From: Tomitella gaofuii
Lineage (GTDB): Bacteria; Actinomycetota; Actinomycetes; Mycobacteriales; Mycobacteriaceae
Direction: 5' to 3'
DNA: 64,000 nt
Assembly (NCBI RefSeq): GCF_014126825.1
Contig: NZ_CP059900.1
Coordinates: 1,302,001-1,366,000, forward strand
Positions within the stretch are counted from its first letter, which is position 1. Every line of letters begins with the position of its first letter. The position numbers and the translations under genes are program-made. This document shows positions 12,028-20,614 of this stretch, piece by piece. A model generated the notes under the pieces. That model was given only the letters and a program-made list of their open reading frames with translations. It was not told the origin of the DNA and did not search any database.

Positions 12028-13017
12028 ATGACTGATTCGGGCGTGAACGATGGTCCTGGCGGCGCTGGTGGTGGCGGGCAGGTCGTGATGACCCTCGACG
12101 GCACGGAGCATGCGGCCGACGCCCCGCTGCTCTTCGCGGACGACCTGGCCGTGCTCCGCGGCGACGGGGTGTTCGAGACGGTACTGGTGCGTGGAGGCGC
12201 ACCGCGGCTGCTGGACGCGCACATCGAGCGTCTGGCCAGGTCGGCGCGCATGCTGGAGCTGCCGTCGCCGGACAAGCAGGCGTGGCGGCGGTTGGCTGAG
12301 GCCGCCGCGGCACGGTGGGGGGCGGAGGGTGAGGGCGTGATGCGCCTCGTCCTGAGCCGCGGACGCGAGTCGGGGGGCGGGCCGACCGGATTCGCGCTCG
12401 TCTCGTCGCTGCCCGCCCGGAGTGTGCGGGTGCGCAAGGACGGCGTCGCGGTCATCACGATGGACTGCGGGAGGTCCGTGGAGACGGCGGGCGCGTCGCC
12501 GTGGGAGCTGGCGGGGGCGAAGTCCATCTCGTACGCGTCGAACATGGCGGCCCTTCGGTACGCCGAGCGGCAGGGGGCCGGGGACGTGATCCTCGTCAGC
12601 TCCGAGGGGTACGTGCTGGAGGGCCCGCGCTCGACGGTGGTGATCGCACGGGACGGCGGGTTCATCAGCCCGCCGGTGGAGCACGGAATCCTGCCGGGCA
12701 CCACGCAGCATGCGCTTTTCGAGGCGGCCCGTGAACGCCGGATCAGCTGCCGGCATGCTCCGCTGCGGCCGGCGGACCTCATCGCCGCGGAAGGAGTGTG
12801 GTTGCTGTCGTCGACCACCCTGGTGGCGACCGTGCGCACGGTCAACGGGGTCGACATCGGCCGATCGGACCTGGACGGCGCCGTGCGGTCCATGGTGGAG
12901 GCGGCGGTCGGCGGCGGTTCGGGCTCCGGGGCCGACGCCGACCCGCAGAAGAGCGACGCTCCGCAGCAGGCCGGCGCCGCGCCCCGGTCTGCCACCGCTG
13001 ACGCTGCGCGCGGCTAG
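12028..13017 (+). CDS. pabC: Aminodeoxychorismate lyase, PLP class IV
   Basis: A fold-type IV PLP enzyme that would split aminodeoxychorismate into p-aminobenzoate and pyruvate for folate synthesis. The PLP lysine is in ELAGAKSISYASN near residue 165, and the phosphate-binding part is EGPRSTVVIA. GDGVFETVLV near residue 45 is typical of the family. Length is 329 residues; the final 30 residues (GSGSGADADPQKSDAP...) are low complexity. It is divergent from ygfZ. The mycobacterial homologue in this position is an ADC lyase; a branched-chain or D-amino-acid transaminase is the alternative. Confidence 0.85.
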   Translation: MTDSGVNDGPGGAGGGGQVVMTLDGTEHAADAPLLFADDLAVLRGDGVFETVLVRGGAPRLLDAHIERLARSARMLELPSPDKQAWRRLAEAAAARWGAEGEGVMRLVLSRGRESGGGPTGFALVSSLPARSVRVRKDGVAVITMDCGRSVETAGASPWELAGAKSISYASNMAALRYAERQGAGDVILVSSEGYVLEGPRSTVVIARDGGFISPPVEHGILPGTTQHALFEAARERRISCRHAPLRPADLIAAEGVWLLSSTTLVATVRTVNGVDIGRSDLDGAVRSMVEAAVGGGSGSGADADPQKSDAPQQAGAAPRSATADAARG

Positions 13018-13035
13018 CCGTACCGGCCCCCTTTG

Positions 13036-13680
13036 TCAGGATTCCGACGCGGGCGTCCACCCCGCGGCGAGGATCTTGTCGAGCCTGCCCCGGCGGCGGG
13101 GCGGGACCAGCCCGGACAGCAGAACCTGCAGCATTTCGTGGACGCGCTGGGGGAGATCGGCCCGTTGTGTCTGAAACTGGGAGAACAATTGGACGCCGGT
13201 GAAAGCGGAGACGATGAAGTGGCCCAGCGCCTCGGCGTCGACGTCCTCGCGTAGATCGCCCTCGTCGATGGCGCGGCGCGCGAGGCGTGCGCAGCCGGTG
13301 ATCCAGTTCTCGTACGGGTGGTGCGGGCCGTCCGTGAGGCTCAATTCAAGGGTGATGCGCATGCCGGCCCGGACTATCGGGTCTTCCAGGATCTGCCGTG
13401 CCATCTCGTGGCAGACCATGACGATCTTCTCCAACGCCGTGGCGTCCGACGCTTCGATGGTCTCGACGGCGGCGACGGACTGACGCTGCTGTGCTGCGAT
13501 GACCTCGCGGGCGAGGGATTCCTTGGTCTTGAAGTGGAAGTACAGCGCGCCCTTCGTCGTTCCGGCGGCCTCGACGACTTCGTTCAGGCTGGCCCCGTCG
13601 TAGCCGTACCGCTCGAAGGCGATGGCCGCGCCTTTGACTATGAGGGCGCGCGTGGTGAAGGCACGGGCCTGTTTGACCAT
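13036..13680 (-). CDS. TetR regulator, gamma-butyrolactone-receptor type
   Basis: A 214-residue repressor. Residues 10-55 form the TetR helix-turn-helix with GASLNEVVEAAGTTKGALYFHF, and the all-helical C-terminal half would be the ligand pocket. The HTH and the domain pattern (LYFHFKTKESLAREVI, then MCHEMARQI) resemble the ScbR/ArpA receptors that bind gamma-butyrolactone signals in Streptomyces. No butenolide synthase gene is visible nearby, so the ligand is unknown. The promoter region is the AT-rich stretch just upstream (about 13830-13860), where autoregulation is likely. Confidence 0.8.
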   Translation of the reverse strand: MVKQARAFTTRALIVKGAAIAFERYGYDGASLNEVVEAAGTTKGALYFHFKTKESLAREVIAAQQRQSVAAVETIEASDATALEKIVMVCHEMARQILEDPIVRAGMRITLELSLTDGPHHPYENWITGCARLARRAIDEGDLREDVDAEALGHFIVSAFTGVQLFSQFQTQRADLPQRVHEMLQVLLSGLVPPRRRGRLDKILAAGWTPASES

Positions 13681-14124
13681 CGCACTAACCTCCAGGGCGT
13701 GGGCCGGGCCGCGCCACGGCGGATCGGTGGGGCACCGATGCGGTGTGCGGCGTCATCGAACGGCGGACCGGTCGCCGCGTACCAGGCTGCGGCCGCGGAC
13801 GACTATCGACTCGGCACGAGTAGAACGTGTCACATATTAAATTACCATCAGAAGAATTGTCGGGCGACGCGACCGCACGACTCACTGCGCGTGGGCGCCG
13901 GGGATGAACGTGACGTGACGATGCGGCGTCCGACGCAGACTGCGGAGGCGGGCCGGAGAACGCCGCCGAGGGGATGTCGACACCGGGGGTCGGCGGCGCG
14001 TGCCCATGCGCCCATGCGGCGGCAGGGGCGGGCCTGGAGAGATGCGGGATGGCGGGCGCCGTGCGGGCGCGTGCGGGACCGCGCCCGCACGCGCCCTCGG
14101 CGTGCCGAAAGCGGGGGCGGACGG
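13681..14124. other. Gene-free region upstream of the TetR gene
   Basis: No convincing ORF is present here. It holds the TetR promoter side, including an unusually AT-rich patch around 13830-13860 (ACATATTAAATTACCATC) in otherwise GC-rich DNA, and a terminator at 14065-14096. The AT-rich patch is the best place for the promoter and operator, but no clean palindrome is visible. Confidence 0.6.
14065..14096 (-). terminator. Terminator of the leftward sulfur/nitrobindin cluster
   Basis: GGGCGCGTGCGGG at 14065-14077 pairs perfectly over 13 bp with CCCGCACGCGCCC at 14084-14096, with a six-base loop. It lies about 30 bp past the nitrobindin stop. There is no U-run, as is common in actinobacteria. 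Confidence 0.65.
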
Positions 14125-14802
14125 TCAGCCGGCGTAGCGGCTGAGTCGCGCCGACATGTGCGGGCGGGGTTCGCCGTCGGCGAAGGCGCGCTCCTCGACA
14201 TACGCGAGGTCGCCGCCCTCGACGATCCCGTAGATGCGGGTGGCGCCGCCATAGTGGGGGCCGGTGGCGCTGCGGATGACGACATCGGTCGCCATCTCCC
14301 ACGAGGACTGGTTGCGCGGCGCGCCGTAGAACATCTCGATCACGCCGGAACTGTGAGTGAGCATGAACTCGATGACATCGTCGTCGGTGATGCGCCAGAA
14401 ACCCGATTCGCGGAGAGTGGGGCGGGCATATGCGCCCTCATCGTCGAGCAGCCATGCGCGAGCCTCCCAGGAGAGATACGCGCCGCCGTCGTGGGTGACG
14501 GTGATCTGCTGGCCGAATCGGTGCCCGCCCAGCTCGGGGGAGTCCCCCTCGCCCTCGCCGCGCCACACCCCCACCAGCGGAAGCAGCGCCAGCAGCGCAG
14601 GGTTGAGGTCCGGCCCCTGCCGCAGGTTTGCGGTGTCGTCCGGCAGCGGCAGGCCCGCGAGGTTGCCAACGTTGCGGTCGGACGTGCCGGTGGCGGCGGC
14701 CCGCTCGGCAGCCTCGGAGACAGCCCGGTTGGCGGAACCCGCGACGGGCGGCTGCCCGCCGGCGCCGTCCCCGGCCGGGGCGTCGCTCGACGGCCCCGAC
14801 AT
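14125..14802 (-). CDS. Nitrobindin-like heme protein (FABP family)
   Basis: A 225-residue protein whose C-terminal 160 residues match the nitrobindin beta-barrel, a ferric-heme protein proposed to isomerize peroxynitrite. The GXWXGXG motif is present as GVWRGEGEG, and the likely heme-ligand histidine is in [10 protein letters not shown] near the C-terminus. The first 60 residues are low complexity. The ATG at 14802 overlaps the stop of the upstream 38-residue membrane peptide (TGATG), so translation is probably coupled. It corresponds to the mycobacterial gene next to sseC. Confidence 0.85.
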   Translation of the reverse strand: MSGPSSDAPAGDGAGGQPPVAGSANRAVSEAAERAAATGTSDRNVGNLAGLPLPDDTANLRQGPDLNPALLALLPLVGVWRGEGEGDSPELGGHRFGQQITVTHDGGAYLSWEARAWLLDDEGAYARPTLRESGFWRITDDDVIEFMLTHSSGVIEMFYGAPRNQSSWEMATDVVIRSATGPHYGGATRIYGIVEGGDLAYVEERAFADGEPRPHMSARLSRYAG

Positions 14803-14918
14803 CACTGTTCGGGGGACTCGTTCGTGATCGTGCGCATCACCGTGTAGACGGCGAACCACGCGATGGCGATGCTGCACAGGACCAGGAGGATCGTAAAGAA
14901 GATTTCCACGTCGGTCAT
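14802..14918 (-). CDS. 38-residue single-pass membrane peptide
   Basis: A very short gene encoding [15 protein letters not shown]... and ending TNESPEQ. It has one hydrophobic helix (about residues 5-27) and a short polar tail. Its stop overlaps the nitrobindin start by one base (TGATG), and it lies downstream of sseC on the same strand. The overlap and clear membrane helix argue that it is real. Function unknown; a membrane anchor or small regulator for the heme protein is conceivable. Confidence 0.7.
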   Translation of the reverse strand: MTDVEIFFTILLVLCSIAIAWFAVYTVMRTITNESPEQ

Positions 14919-15049
14919 CCTATCGTGATCGGGCTCGGGGGAAGGCGCGCAGGGCCGCAGGGAGGGCAGGCCGCATGCGTGAGGGCCCGGCACCAGGCGG
15001 TGCCGGGCCCTCACGCCCCGGTCACGGCCGGGGCGTATGTCAGCAGCAG

Positions 15050-15355
15050 TTACGCGGCGAGGGTGATGGTCGTCTCGTGGACTCCCGGCCCGGACGGCGC
15101 GACGGTCGTGTCGCCGTTGCCGGCCGACGACAGCGCGCGGACGGTCCAGCTGCCCGGTCCGGCGAAGAACCGGAAGTCGCCGGTTGCGGACGCCACCACC
15201 TCCGCGGTGAACTCGCCCGACGAGTCGAGCAGCCGGACGAACGCGCCGCCCACCGGCTGGCCGTCCTTACCCACGACCCGGCCGGTGATGACGGTCTCGG
15301 TCTCGGCGTCGACCCCGGCGGGGAGGGTCTGACTCTGCACTGGTGCTCCGCACAT
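15050..15355 (-). CDS. sseC: DUF1416 protein SseC
   Basis: A 101-residue protein of the DUF1416 family that nearly always follows a thiosulfate sulfurtransferase gene in actinobacteria. It begins MCGAPVQSQTLPAG, with the conserved N-terminal cysteine, then a beta-sandwich of the carboxypeptidase-regulatory type (VVGKDGQPVGGAFVRLLD). The biochemical role is unknown; a sulfur-carrier or accessory function is inferred from context. It begins 32 bp after cysA2, so they share a transcript. Confidence 0.9.
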   Translation of the reverse strand: MCGAPVQSQTLPAGVDAETETVITGRVVGKDGQPVGGAFVRLLDSSGEFTAEVVASATGDFRFFAGPGSWTVRALSSAGNGDTTVAPSGPGVHETTITLAA

Positions 15356-15386
15356 GGTGTTCTCCCTAGTGTGTTCCGGTGCGCCC

Positions 15387-16220
15387 TCAGGCGCCCTGCT
15401 CGATGGGGGCGCCGACGAGCGAGCCGTACTCGACCCAGCTGCCGTCGTAGTTCTTGACGTTCTTCTTGCCGAGGATCTCCTGCAGGACGAACCAGGTGTG
15501 GCTGGAACGCTCGCCGATGCGGCAGTAGGCGATGGTCTCCTTGGCGTCGTCGAACCCCTTGGCGCCGTAGAGGGCGGAAAGCTCCTCGTCGGACTTGAAG
15601 GTGCCGTCCTCGTTGGCGGCCTGGCTCCAGGGCACGTTGAGCGCTCCGGGGACGTGTCCGCGGCCCTGCGCCTGCTCCTGCGGCAGGTGCGCGGGCGCGG
15701 CCAGCTCGCCGGAGAACTCGCCGGGGGAGCGGACGTCGACCAGGTTCTGGTTTCCGATGGCGGCGATGACGTCGTCGCGGTAGGCGCGGATCGACGCGTC
15801 GGGCTCCTGCGCCGCGTACTCGGTGGCGGGGCGGCGCACCGTATCGGTGGACAGCGGGCGGGCGTCGAGCTCCCATTTCTTGCGGCCGCCGTCGATGAGC
15901 TTGACGTCCTGGTGGCCGTAGTACTTCAGGTACCAGTAGGCGTAGGCGGCGAACCAGTTGTTGTTGCCGCCGTAGAGGACGACGGTGTCGTCGTTGGCGA
16001 TGCCGCGCTCGGAGAGGAGGCGGCTGAAGCCCTCGCGGTCGAGGAAATCGCGGCGGACCGCATCCTGCAGGTCCGCGCGCCAGTCCAGGCGCACGGCGCC
16101 CTCGATGTGTCCGGTCTCGTACGCGCTGGTGTCTTCGTCGACCTCGACGAAGACGACGCCGTCCGCGCCGATGTTCTTCTGTGCCCAGTCGGTGCTGACC
16201 AGGACGTCGGAGCGTGCCAT
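15387..16220 (-). CDS. cysA2: Thiosulfate sulfurtransferase (two-domain rhodanese)
   Basis: A 277-residue rhodanese that moves sulfane sulfur from thiosulfate or mercaptopyruvate to an acceptor. The C-terminal domain holds the active-site cysteine in AYCRIGERSSHTW, while the N-terminal domain lacks one, as usual. The start at MARSDVLVSTDW (16220) has AAGGA upstream; the longer reading to 16448 has no signal. sseC follows and DUF4395 precedes it, 246 bp away. The operon is probably controlled by the polycysteine leader peptide upstream of DUF4395. Confidence 0.94.
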   Translation of the reverse strand: MARSDVLVSTDWAQKNIGADGVVFVEVDEDTSAYETGHIEGAVRLDWRADLQDAVRRDFLDREGFSRLLSERGIANDDTVVLYGGNNNWFAAYAYWYLKYYGHQDVKLIDGGRKKWELDARPLSTDTVRRPATEYAAQEPDASIRAYRDDVIAAIGNQNLVDVRSPGEFSGELAAPAHLPQEQAQGRGHVPGALNVPWSQAANEDGTFKSDEELSALYGAKGFDDAKETIAYCRIGERSSHTWFVLQEILGKKNVKNYDGSWVEYGSLVGAPIEQGA

Positions 16221-16466
16221 GAGGTTCCTTCCTCGCTGTGCCACCGCAGCAGGCGGTGACGCTGTGTGTGACTCTCGATCAGTGGATGCGAAAATCGTTC
16301 CCCGGCACCGTGATGCCGGAAGTATCTGGATGATGGCCGCGCGGGAGCGGCCGGGTTTCCGAACGGGTGCGGCCGCCAGTGCGACGTGCCGCCCGCCGGT
16401 GGGGCACCGGATCCGGGTGCCGGCGATGCCGCGGGGAGGCGGCGTCACCGGTGGAGCGGAATCCGG

Positions 16467-16934
16467 TCATGACATTCGCAGGTAGGCGAGCATCGGGTAC
16501 ATCCTGCAGCCCAGGCAGACGCCGAAGGCTGCGTTCAACAGTGCTGCGAACAGCGCGAACGCGGTGGCGATGGCGCCGAGCAACGGCATCCCCGCCGTGT
16601 AACCGGCGAGGCCGACGACCGCGAAGGCGAGGCCCACCGTCTGCGCAAAACGCAGGGGCGCCACCGGCTCCCGCTCCGCCGGAGGCGTGAGGCGGGGGGC
16701 GACGAGGCGGGCGAAGAACCAACCGTACGGGCTGCGGCGCGGGCCGAAGGCGGCGCCGGCGGCGAACACCAGGGCCTGAACGGCGAGCAGCCACCAAGCA
16801 CCGGTGAGCAGCACGACCGCGAGAACGGCGGTCGTGACGGCGGCGGCGAAGCGGGGACCGCGGACGTCCACGCCGACGCCCGGCGACGCGGGGGCCGGAC
16901 GCGTGGCGTCGCGTTCGGTGGATTCCAGAGGCAT
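16467..16934 (-). CDS. DUF4395 membrane protein
   Basis: A 155-residue membrane protein with about four hydrophobic helices. The end FGVCLGCRMYPM carries the conserved CxxC of DUF4395. In actinobacteria this family sits with thioredoxin and sulfurtransferase genes, so a membrane thiol or sulfur-transfer role is likely but unproven. AAGGAG lies about 10 bp before the ATG. The 215-bp untranslated region upstream contains the polycysteine leader peptide. Confidence 0.85.
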   Translation of the reverse strand: MPLESTERDATRPAPASPGVGVDVRGPRFAAAVTTAVLAVVLLTGAWWLLAVQALVFAAGAAFGPRRSPYGWFFARLVAPRLTPPAEREPVAPLRFAQTVGLAFAVVGLAGYTAGMPLLGAIATAFALFAALLNAAFGVCLGCRMYPMLAYLRMS

Positions 16935-17095
16935 CGGGTGCGTGCTCCTTGGGCTGCTGAGGATGCCGCGCGACGTGATGACGACTGCGGCTGCCGGTGA
17001 CCGGCGGGGGACTGCGTGGGCGGCGTGCGAGGTTTCGGCGATCCGGACGATGCCCCGGAGAGCGATGTATCTCGAAGTCCGTGGTGGGGGATCCC

Positions 17096-17112
17096 CGCCG
17101 GAACCGTGGCGG
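17096..17112 (-). promoter_or_regulatory. Hairpin in the cysteine-leader region
   Basis: On the leftward transcript CCGCC, a seven-base loop and GGCGG form a short GC-rich hairpin about 40 bases after the leader peptide stop. It could act in attenuation of DUF4395-cysA2-sseC, but the structure is short and not proof. Confidence 0.4.
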
Positions 17113-17149
17113 CGCTATCGGTGGAAGCGACCTTTGCCTTGCCCGTTGA

Positions 17150-17218
17150 TCAGCAACAGGAACAGCAACAGCCCCCGAGGCGGCACAGGTCGACTGCGCG
17201 GCGTCGGGTGAGCATCAT
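17150..17218 (-). CDS. Polycysteine leader peptide (putative cysteine attenuator)
   Basis: A 22-residue ORF, MMLTRRRAVDLCRLGGCCCSCC, starting at tandem ATGs (17218 and 17215) and ending at TGA 17152-17150. Six of its residues are cysteine, five of them in the last six positions. It precedes the DUF4395-cysA2-sseC operon by about 215 bp on the same strand. Cysteine-rich short leader ORFs upstream of cysA2-type operons are known to act as cysteine-responsive attenuators in mycobacteria: slow translation of the Cys codons raises downstream expression. The position and sequence fit that model. No clear ribosome-binding site is seen, so leaderless translation is possible. Confidence 0.8.
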   Translation of the reverse strand: MMLTRRRAVDLCRLGGCCCSCC

Positions 17219-17343
17219 TCGCTCGTGGCTTGTCTGCACAGGATGAGGCTACCGTGCCGCGTGCGGTCTGCGCCACTCCGGGGTGCGGCGCGGGGGTGCC
17301 GGGGCGCACCCGGTGCGGCGTTCCGGTACGCCGCACCGGTGGT

Positions 17344-17829
17344 TCAGCGCAGGGAGCGCAGCGCGTCGGCCAGTGCCGACGTATCCGGCACACCGCTGAT
17401 CCGCCCGTGCTGTGAGCCGTCGCTTCTGTAGAGGAACGTCGTGGGCAGCGACATCACGTGCAGGCGGCGGGCCAGCGCGGCGTGCTCGTCCAGGTCGAGC
17501 TCGAGGTCCTGCACGGGCGCGCCCGCGGGGTCCTCCTCCGCGAGTCGTTCCACGGTGCCGGCCACCACGCGGCGCACCGCCGCGCACGGTCCGCACCACG
17601 AGGCGGAGAAGTGCACGACCGCAGGTCCGTCGTCGCGCAGTCCCGCGGCGCGCAGCAGCGCCAGATCGTCGTCCGGCCGCCCCGCCCCGCCCGGGTCGTC
17701 TGTGGCCGGAGGCGGACCGTCGGTCTGCCCGCCGCCGGACGGCCGCACCTTCCCGGAGCGGGCACGCAGCGCCAGCCCGACGGCCACGGCGAGGACGATC
17801 ACGACGACGAGGATCACCGCTTCTCTCAT
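17344..17829 (-). CDS. thiX: Membrane-anchored thioredoxin-like protein
   Basis: A 161-residue protein with one N-terminal membrane helix (EAVILVVVIVLAVAVGLAL) and a thioredoxin domain whose active site is ASWCGPCAAV near residue 80. The cis-proline loop is MSLPTTFLY. It should act in thiol-disulfide exchange on the cell-surface side or at the membrane face. Its ATG overlaps the lmeA stop (ATGA, 17826-17829). It lies upstream of the leader peptide and so may be read into the sulfur operon. Confidence 0.88.
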   Translation of the reverse strand: MREAVILVVVIVLAVAVGLALRARSGKVRPSGGGQTDGPPPATDDPGGAGRPDDDLALLRAAGLRDDGPAVVHFSASWCGPCAAVRRVVAGTVERLAEEDPAGAPVQDLELDLDEHAALARRLHVMSLPTTFLYRSDGSQHGRISGVPDTSALADALRSLR

Positions 17830-18653
17830 CCGACCCCCTCCGGGCCCGTCGTGTCCCTCGGGGTGACGAGTTCGGTCAGGCGGACCCGCACGTCGTCGGC
17901 ATCGCCCTGCACGACGATGTTGGTCCCCGCGGAATGCACGCGGGTGGCGTCGAGGCCGTACGGAAGCGCGCGGGCATCGATGGTGACGGCGAACTGCGGG
18001 CCGACCACCTCGATCGACGGCACGGGCTCCGGATCGATCCCCGGCGCGCCGGAGCGCGGCCACACCGCGCTCGGGACTATCGACAGCATGCCCTTGTCCA
18101 ACACCAGGTATGCGACGACGGACACAGCGCTGCGCACCGGGCCGGACTCGTCAGCGGACGTCTGCACTGTGCCGGTCAACAGCACGCGGTGGGCGCTCAA
18201 CGGGGGGCCATAGGTCAGGGCTCCCGCAGGAGGGGCGTCCTCGGCCGCCGGCGGCTCGGACACCTCGAGGTCCGGTACGCCGAGCAGCCGCCCCAGGGTG
18301 GTCTGGCCGATCACCCAACTCGCGGTGGCGTGCTCGGCGCGGATGGTCGCACGGGGGTCGGCGATGATCCCGTCGTCCGGGAAGCGGACACCGGTGAAGC
18401 GGCTTTCGACCGTCGTGCGATAGGCGATCGGGGTGGGCACGTCCTGCGCGCTGACGGTGATGGCGGAGGCGTGGCCGCGGGGCACCGACCACAGGAACGG
18501 GAACGCGGAGATCGAGACCTCGGGGTCGCTGCCCAGCGCGGCGGTGCCGCGTACCGCCCGCGAGACGCGGTACTCGGTCGCGATCGCGGCGCCGAAGTCG
18601 ACGACGACGAGCAGCGCCAGCAGCGCCGCCAGTCCCAGGACGAGTTTCCGCAC
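17826..18653 (-). CDS. lmeA: DUF2993 protein LmeA, lipomannan elongation
   Basis: A 275-residue DUF2993 protein with an N-terminal hydrophobic anchor (KLVLGLAALLALLVVVDFGAA). The mycobacterial protein at this place, next to glnR, is LmeA, a periplasmic factor needed for lipomannan mannan elongation; function here is inferred from family and synteny. The remainder is beta-rich with no obvious catalytic motif. The gene overlaps thiX by four bases. It is divergent from glnR with about 186 bp between. Confidence 0.82.
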   Translation of the reverse strand: MRKLVLGLAALLALLVVVDFGAAIATEYRVSRAVRGTAALGSDPEVSISAFPFLWSVPRGHASAITVSAQDVPTPIAYRTTVESRFTGVRFPDDGIIADPRATIRAEHATASWVIGQTTLGRLLGVPDLEVSEPPAAEDAPPAGALTYGPPLSAHRVLLTGTVQTSADESGPVRSAVSVVAYLVLDKGMLSIVPSAVWPRSGAPGIDPEPVPSIEVVGPQFAVTIDARALPYGLDATRVHSAGTNIVVQGDADDVRVRLTELVTPRDTTGPEGVG

Positions 18654-18839
18654 CGGACCATTGTCGCCGATCCCGCAGGGCGCGCTTCGGGCGGAGGGGC
18701 CTGCCGATAGGATCGGTGCAAAGCGATGGATCCGCTGTGCGCGCGGGGGCCGGTTTCCGCGGTCCCGCCCGGGACGCAGTGTTCAGGCCGCGACGGCCGG
18801 GGCCGCCGGGGGATCCATGGCCTCCGGGAGGGAGTCCGG

Positions 18840-19544
18840 GTGGACCTGCTGTTGTTGTCGGCGGCGGACGACGCGGCCGCAGTGCTGCCGCCGCTCGGCC
18901 TGCTCGCACACGGGGTCGAGGTGGTCTCCACGCTCGCCGCCGCCCCGGAGAAGGCGGTGCGCGCGGACGTGATCGTCGTCGACGCGCTGACGGATCTTCC
19001 CCGGGCGCGCGCAGCGTCGGCCTCCCTGGCGGCCGCGGTGCCGGAGGTGCCGGTTCTGGTCGTCGTCACCGAGGGCGACGCGATCGCGTTGAACGCCGAG
19101 TGGGCGCTCGCGGATTTCGTACTGTCCTCCGCGGGCCCGGCGGAGGTCGACGCCCGTCTGCGCCTGCTCGGAGCGCGTGCTGCCCGAGGCGGAGGGTCTC
19201 GCGAGCCGGACGGCGCCGCAGCGTCCACGGTCACGTTGGGGGAGCTGGTGATCGATGAGGAGACGTACACCGCGCGGCTTCGCGGCCGTCCGGTGGATCT
19301 GACCTACAAGGAATTCGAGCTGCTGAAGTTCCTCTGCCACAGCCCCGGACGCGTGTACACCCGCGCGCAGCTGCTGCACGAGGTGTGGGGGTACGACTAC
19401 TTCGGCGGCACGAGGACGGTGGACGTGCATGTCCGCCGCCTGCGCGCGAAACTCGGCAGCGAATACGAGTCGATGATCGGTACCGTTCGGAATGTGGGGT
19501 ACAAGTCGGTTCCGCAGCCGGGGTCACGCGAACCGGGCGACTGA
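18840..19544 (+). CDS. glnR: GlnR, orphan OmpR-type nitrogen regulator
   Basis: A 234-residue regulator with a receiver-like domain (about 1-115) and a C-terminal winged helix (about 130-230), including EFELLKFLCHSPGRVYTRAQL and VDVHVRRLRAKLG. The receiver shows VVDALTDL but the usual acidic pocket is incomplete, as in the atypical, phosphorylation-independent GlnR. There is no adjacent histidine kinase. The place next to lmeA and mshD matches glnR of Mycobacterium. GTG 18840 follows GGGAGGGAG; the longer ORF from 18726 lacks such a signal. It should activate nitrogen-assimilation genes under nitrogen limitation. Confidence 0.88.
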   Translation: MDLLLLSAADDAAAVLPPLGLLAHGVEVVSTLAAAPEKAVRADVIVVDALTDLPRARAASASLAAAVPEVPVLVVVTEGDAIALNAEWALADFVLSSAGPAEVDARLRLLGARAARGGGSREPDGAAASTVTLGELVIDEETYTARLRGRPVDLTYKEFELLKFLCHSPGRVYTRAQLLHEVWGYDYFGGTRTVDVHVRRLRAKLGSEYESMIGTVRNVGYKSVPQPGSREPGD

Positions 19545-19636
19545 CGCCGCAGGATCCGGCGCCGGTCGCACCCACGCCGTTGGATGCGTGCCGCGCGGTG
19601 GAGCCGACGCGGCACCTGTGCGAGGAGGTCGGGAGA

Positions 19637-20596
19637 ATGTCTGGTCCACAGGATCACACGGGAGGCGCCGCGGGACGGGGCGGTGCGGGCGGCCATCAGT
19701 TGCGGCGCACGCCGCAGTTGACGCAGCAGGAGGCCGATGCGGTGCGGTCGGCGGTCGCTGTGACGACCCGAGTGGACGGGGTGGAACCGATCGGCGACGG
19801 CCCGATGCGCAGCCTCGCAGGTGGCGACGGGGTGCTGCACCTGCTGGTGCGTGATGCCTCCGGGAGGCTGTTGGCCTACGCGAACATCGACGCGCCGAAG
19901 ACCCCGCGTGCGATGGTCGAGGCGTTCGTGGTGCCGGACGCACGGGGCACGGGCATCGCGTCGGCGTTGCTGCAGGCCGCCACGGCGGAGGCCGGCTCGC
20001 AGGGGCGCATCTGGGCGCACGGTGACGGGGCGGCGGCGCGCGCGGTGGCCGAGCGCATGGACATGGACGTCCGGCGGGAACTGTTGCAGCTCGCGCGTCC
20101 GCTCACAGACCCGGCCCTGCCGTCGTTGCGCGTACCGGACGGCGTCACGATCCGCGGCTTCCGCGACGACGACGAGGCGGAGCTGTTGCGCGTCAACAAC
20201 GCCGCCTTCAGCTGGCACCCGGAACAGGGCGGGTGGACCGGCGACGACTTCGCCGAGCACCGCGCTCAGCCCTGGTTCGACCCCGACGGCATCTTCCTCG
20301 CGTTCGACGAGGCGCGTCCCGAGGCCCTCCTCGGCTTCCACTGGACGAAGGTCCACCCGGCGCACGGCGACGCACCGCCCCTCGGGGAGGTCTACGTGCT
20401 GGGTGTGGACCCGGCCGCGCAGGGGCGCGGTCTGGGGGCGGTGCTCACGCTCGTCGGCCTCGAGCACCTGCGCGACCTGGGGCTGGACACGGTGATGCTC
20501 TACGTGGAGGGCGACAACACCGCCGCCGTCAACACGTATACGCGGCTGGGCTTCACGCGTTCGCGCGCCGACGTGGCCTACGGCTGGTCCAGCTGA
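19637..20596 (+). CDS. mshD: Mycothiol synthase MshD
   Basis: The last enzyme of mycothiol synthesis, acetylating Cys-GlcN-Ins. The 319 residues carry two GNAT acetyltransferase folds. The C-terminal one is complete, with VYVLGVDPAAQGRGLGAVL as the acetyl-CoA loop and YVEGDNTAAVNTYTRLGF. The N-terminal one is reduced, with FVVPDARGTGIASALLQ. The ATG at 19637 begins MSGPQDHTGG; the longer reading from 19385 overlaps glnR and is unlikely. It marks a mycothiol-using actinobacterium. Confidence 0.95.
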   Translation: MSGPQDHTGGAAGRGGAGGHQLRRTPQLTQQEADAVRSAVAVTTRVDGVEPIGDGPMRSLAGGDGVLHLLVRDASGRLLAYANIDAPKTPRAMVEAFVVPDARGTGIASALLQAATAEAGSQGRIWAHGDGAAARAVAERMDMDVRRELLQLARPLTDPALPSLRVPDGVTIRGFRDDDEAELLRVNNAAFSWHPEQGGWTGDDFAEHRAQPWFDPDGIFLAFDEARPEALLGFHWTKVHPAHGDAPPLGEVYVLGVDPAAQGRGLGAVLTLVGLEHLRDLGLDTVMLYVEGDNTAAVNTYTRLGFTRSRADVAYGWSS

Positions 20597-20614
20597 CGGC
20601 GGACCGCCGATGAT

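Noticed and set aside
16221-16466. A second cysteine leader peptide directly upstream of cysA2
   Set aside because: Two adjacent TGC codons are present in one frame, but no start codon precedes them after a TGA stop. The better leader lies at 17150-17218.
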